NCBI GenBank assembly: GCA_046329495.1
Contig: JAXLUO010000014.1
Location: 34,124-98,123 of the forward strand
Direction: 5' to 3'
Length of the DNA stretch: 64,000 bases
Source: Bog-950 sp046329495
GTDB lineage: Bacteria; Bacteroidota; Bacteroidia; Chitinophagales; LD1
Shown here: positions 61,485 through 64,000 of the stretch, in pieces
Layout: each line of letters opens with the position of its first letter
How positions within the stretch are numbered: position 1 is the stretch's first letter
Translations under genes and position numbers: made by a program
The notes under the pieces: generated by a model
Told to the model about the DNA's origin: nothing
Seen by the model: only the letters and a program-made list of their open reading frames with translations
Databases searched by the model: none

Positions 61485-62306
61485 TTACTGTTTTACACCA
61501 TTAGCAAAAGAGAGGATCTGTTCTTCACCGCTTTTGCTTACAAACGTACCTTTGCCATCGCGATTGTTGTTGGTCCATGTGCCGGTGTATTTTTCACCGT
61601 CTGCCCATGTGAAGGTTCCGAACCCGTTCATGTTTCCATTCACGAACTCGCCTTCATACTTATCCCCATTTGCCCAAACAAAAACCCCTTTTCCGGTACG
61701 GTTGTTATCGTTGAATTCGCCCAGGTAAACATCGCCGTTGGCAAAGTTCATCTGTCCGAAACCTGCTTTTTTATCAGCCGCAAACGTTCCTTCAAAAGTG
61801 TTTCCGCTACGGTAGAAATATTTTCCTTTTCCTTCTTTTTTACCCATGGCAAACGCGCCTTCGTATCGGTCGCCGTTTTTGTAAAACATGGTTCCTTTGC
61901 CGTTGGCGCTGCCTATGGCTACATCGCCTACATACTTATCGCCGTTGGCAAACTGGTAGGTACCATAGCCTTGCAGCTGGTCGTCCTTAAACTGGCCGGT
62001 ATATTTATCGCCGTTCGGAAATTCGTACACACCACGGCCTTCGCGCTTATCATCTTTCCAATCGCCATAGTAGCTGCTGCCGTCCTTAAATACAGCACGG
62101 CCAACACCATTGCGCTTATCGGCTTTCCATTCGCCCATGTACATGCTGCCATCGTAGTAAATGGCGCGGCCCTGACCGTTGCGCATACCATCTTTGGTTT
62201 CGCCCTCGTATTTGCCGTTTATATAAGTAGTAGCCTCGTTACCGGCCATTAGCGTGGTAACAGTGGCTGCTAAAAATATACTTGCAATGATCAAATTCCG
62301 TTTCAT
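61485..62306 (-). CDS. Exported MORN-repeat protein
   Basis: A 273-residue exported protein with a signal peptide (about 1-21, LIIASIFLAATVTTLMA) and ten consecutive MORN repeats of 22-23 residues. Examples are YEGETKDGMRNGQGRAIYYDG, YYGDWKDDKREGRGVYEF and YLGEFNDNNRTGKGVFVW. MORN repeats form elongated beta-hairpin arrays that bind proteins or lipids. Ten in a row with no other domain is a common arrangement in Bacteroidota surface or periplasmic proteins. The partner is unknown. A terminator lies just downstream. Confidence 0.9.
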   Translation of the reverse strand: MKRNLIIASIFLAATVTTLMAGNEATTYINGKYEGETKDGMRNGQGRAIYYDGSMYMGEWKADKRNGVGRAVFKDGSSYYGDWKDDKREGRGVYEFPNGDKYTGQFKDDQLQGYGTYQFANGDKYVGDVAIGSANGKGTMFYKNGDRYEGAFAMGKKEGKGKYFYRSGNTFEGTFAADKKAGFGQMNFANGDVYLGEFNDNNRTGKGVFVWANGDKYEGEFVNGNMNGFGTFTWADGEKYTGTWTNNNRDGKGTFVSKSGEEQILSFANGVKQ

Positions 62307-62493
62307 GTTTGCCCTGTTTGATATACTATGGCTTGTTACAGCACTGGGTTACCAACAAATACGGCGTTGTGCGCAAAATGTTACCTGTTGTTTATCATCT
62401 ACACGTATTAAATGCGCTGTTTGCAAGCAGTTTAACAATGCGGCTAAAACCCGCCATTTTAGCTTTATTAAATTCTAACAGCCTCCGGAAGCC

Positions 62494-63978
62494 TTGAATC
62501 CCATTAAACGCCTTTTATCGCAAACGGCCATTTACGGCATACCCAGCATAGCCGGGCGGTTTTTGTTTTTTGGCTTAACCTATTGGTATACACGGGTGTT
62601 TGATACCGGGCAGTACGGGGTAAACAGCGAGTTTTATGCCTATAGCGGGTTCCTAACCATACTACTTGCCTTTGGTATGGAAACCGGTTTCTTCCGCTTT
62701 CATAAAGAGGCGAAGGACCCTGCAAAGGTATATTCTACAACGCTGAACTTTATTCTTTTTACTTCCTCACTTTTTCTGGCGCTGATTTATTTGTTTGCGA
62801 ACCCCATTGCCGATTGGATGCAATACAGCGATCACAAGGAATACATCCGCTGGTTTGGCTGGATGCTGGCGTTGGATGCTATCTGTGCTATACCTTTTGT
62901 GAAGCTACGGGCTGAGAACAAAGCCATCCAATTTGCAGGCATTAAGGTGGCCGAGATTGGCGTTAACTTTTCGTTGAATGTGTTTTTTCTCTTGATATGT
63001 AGAAAGGCATACATAAGCGGACAGGATAACTTTTTTGCCCATTGTTATAACCCTGCCATAGGGGTGGGCTATGTGTTTATCGCTAACCTGGCTGCCAGTG
63101 CCTTTAAAACTTTACTGTTACTACCACACTTTCGCGGGGCGCTGGCAGGTTTTGATAAGGATCTGTTCAGACAAATACTGCGCTATTCGCTGCCTATGGT
63201 AATAATCGGTTTTGCCGGTATAATAAACGAGATGCTGGACCGGATGATCTTAAAGCATATGCTGCCATACGATAGTGTACCTAACCCTACACAACAGTTG
63301 GGTATTTATGGTGCCTGCTATAAGCTGTCTATCATTATGTCGCTGTTTATACAGGCTTTCCGATTTGCGGCTGAGCCTTTCTTTTTTGCGCAAAGCAATC
63401 AACAGAATGCCAAAACTATTTACGCCGACGTATTAAAATACTTCACCATTTTCTGTGTATTCATTTTTCTGTTAGTAATGCTGTACCTGCCCTGGTTCCA
63501 GTATTTTATCGGTAAAGATTTCAGGGTTGGGTTAAAGGTGGTGCCCATTTTGCTAATGGCAAACCTGTTTTTAGGTATATATACCAACCTGAGCATTTGG
63601 TATAAGTTAACTGACCGCACCTTAATGGGTGCTGCCGTATCAATGGCCGGTGCTGTTTTAACCATTGTGTTAAATGTAGTGTTTATACCTGCTTACGGCT
63701 ACATGGCCAGTGCCTGGGCTACGCTTGCCTGCTATTCGGGTATGGCGGTGGTATCGTATATTTTAGGGCAAAAGTATTACCGGGTTAATTACGATTTGTT
63801 CCACCTGTTGTTATACATCGTAGCGGGGCCGGCTTTGTGGTTGGTGTTTAAATATAGTGCCCCATTGTTGCCGGTACCTTTTTGGGTGATCAGCAGTTTA
63901 TTGATGCTGGTATTTGCAGGCCTGGTATTGCTTTTAGACGGTGCCCGTTTAAAACGTGTACTGCTGCGCACTTCCTGA
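62494..63978 (+). CDS. Polysaccharide/lipid flippase (Wzx/MVF-like)
   Basis: A 494-residue membrane protein with about 14 helices of the MATE/Wzx/MVF superfamily. The N-terminal segment AIYGIPSIAGRFLFFGLTYWYTRVF and the internal AFGMETGFFRF region are those of Bacteroidota oligosaccharide flippases. The start is a TTG (62494); no in-frame ATG lies before it, and the next is well inside the first helix. It would move lipid-linked oligosaccharides across the inner membrane for capsule or O-antigen assembly. Its 3' end (63978) is 22 bases before the window end, so no downstream partner can be seen. Confidence 0.88.
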   Translation: MNPIKRLLSQTAIYGIPSIAGRFLFFGLTYWYTRVFDTGQYGVNSEFYAYSGFLTILLAFGMETGFFRFHKEAKDPAKVYSTTLNFILFTSSLFLALIYLFANPIADWMQYSDHKEYIRWFGWMLALDAICAIPFVKLRAENKAIQFAGIKVAEIGVNFSLNVFFLLICRKAYISGQDNFFAHCYNPAIGVGYVFIANLAASAFKTLLLLPHFRGALAGFDKDLFRQILRYSLPMVIIGFAGIINEMLDRMILKHMLPYDSVPNPTQQLGIYGACYKLSIIMSLFIQAFRFAAEPFFFAQSNQQNAKTIYADVLKYFTIFCVFIFLLVMLYLPWFQYFIGKDFRVGLKVVPILLMANLFLGIYTNLSIWYKLTDRTLMGAAVSMAGAVLTIVLNVVFIPAYGYMASAWATLACYSGMAVVSYILGQKYYRVNYDLFHLLLYIVAGPALWLVFKYSAPLLPVPFWVISSLLMLVFAGLVLLLDGARLKRVLLRTS

Positions 63979-64000
63979 TTTGTAAGTAGCCCCTTCTATA

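Noticed and set aside
61390..61728. 112-codon plus-strand frame
   Set aside because: It is antisense to the MORN repeats and includes the terminator region; its protein reads as repeat shadow.

Overview
This window looks like a chromosome segment of a member of the Bacteroidota, most likely a Chitinophagales/Sphingobacteriia-type organism. Three lines of evidence support this. (1) Several secreted proteins carry type IX secretion (T9SS) C-terminal sorting domains or SprB repeats, and a PorD (DUF4835) homologue is present. (2) Bacteroidota-specific families are present (DUF5686, DUF3109, DUF4350). (3) Promoter-like sites match the Bacteroidota -7 box TAnnTTTG, and there is little sign of Shine-Dalgarno sequences. 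Genes are dense and mostly housekeeping. There are no tRNA or rRNA genes, prophage, integrase, transposase or CRISPR array. The species is not identified; the taxonomic placement is inference.

Layout. 1-0.7 kb: 3' end of a surface or repeat protein, then a strong terminator. 0.8-4.8 kb (minus): two small unknown proteins, an omega-amidase-type nitrilase, a methionine-type aminotransferase and mannose-1-phosphate guanylyltransferase. 5.0-7.2 kb: recQ. 7.2-8.6 kb: a 1.4-kb non-coding mosaic full of short repeats, the only long gene-free stretch. 8.6-13 kb: a cyclophilin-like protein and a 1,329-aa secreted SpoIID-domain protein with a T9SS tail. 13-20.4 kb: a conserved membrane/ATPase cluster (RDD, SpoIIM, DUF4129, DUF4350, MoxR ATPase, DUF58, RDD). 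20.5-23.8 kb (minus): a TolC and periplasmic adaptor pair without its pump. 24-28 kb: DinB, NAD synthetase, a RelE/ParE toxin-antitoxin pair and a small beta-barrel. 27.8-34.6 kb: a TetR-TolC-HlyD-ABC-ABC-permease-permease drug export operon. 34.6-38.4 kb: porD and stand-alone coaB, then an LpxH-like phosphatase and a glycosyltransferase. 38.5-42 kb: a seven-repeat SprB-type T9SS protein. 42-46.7 kb: an RsmI-like methylase, PBP1A, DUF3109 and a TraB/GumN protein. 46.8-53 kb: DUF5686, a lipoprotein, a SIR2-TPR protein and a degenerate serine hydrolase. 53-55.8 kb (minus): a sulfur-handling cluster (TauE/SafE, methyltransferase, persulfide dioxygenase-rhodanese, DUF6132) with a CRP/FNR-like site. 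55.9-64 kb: glpK, an arginase-like protein, a lipoprotein, rnhB, a ClC channel, a MORN-repeat protein and a polysaccharide flippase.

How genes work together. The aminotransferase and nitrilase fit transamination of methionine or glutamine analogues followed by omega-amidase clean-up. The MoxR/DUF58/SpoIIM block is a co-translated unit whose genes overlap by 1-8 bases. The TetR operon is a self-contained tripartite exporter with a likely self-controlled operator. The sulfur cluster couples persulfide oxidation, sulfur transfer and sulfite or organosulfur export. Several start codons were moved from the longest open frame to positions supported by signal peptides, neighbouring genes or promoter-like sites. 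Nothing here is demonstrably a new system. The best candidates for follow-up are the SpoIID-T9SS protein, the SIR2-TPR protein, the repeat-rich 7.2-8.6 kb region and several strong unexplained palindromes in front of genes.
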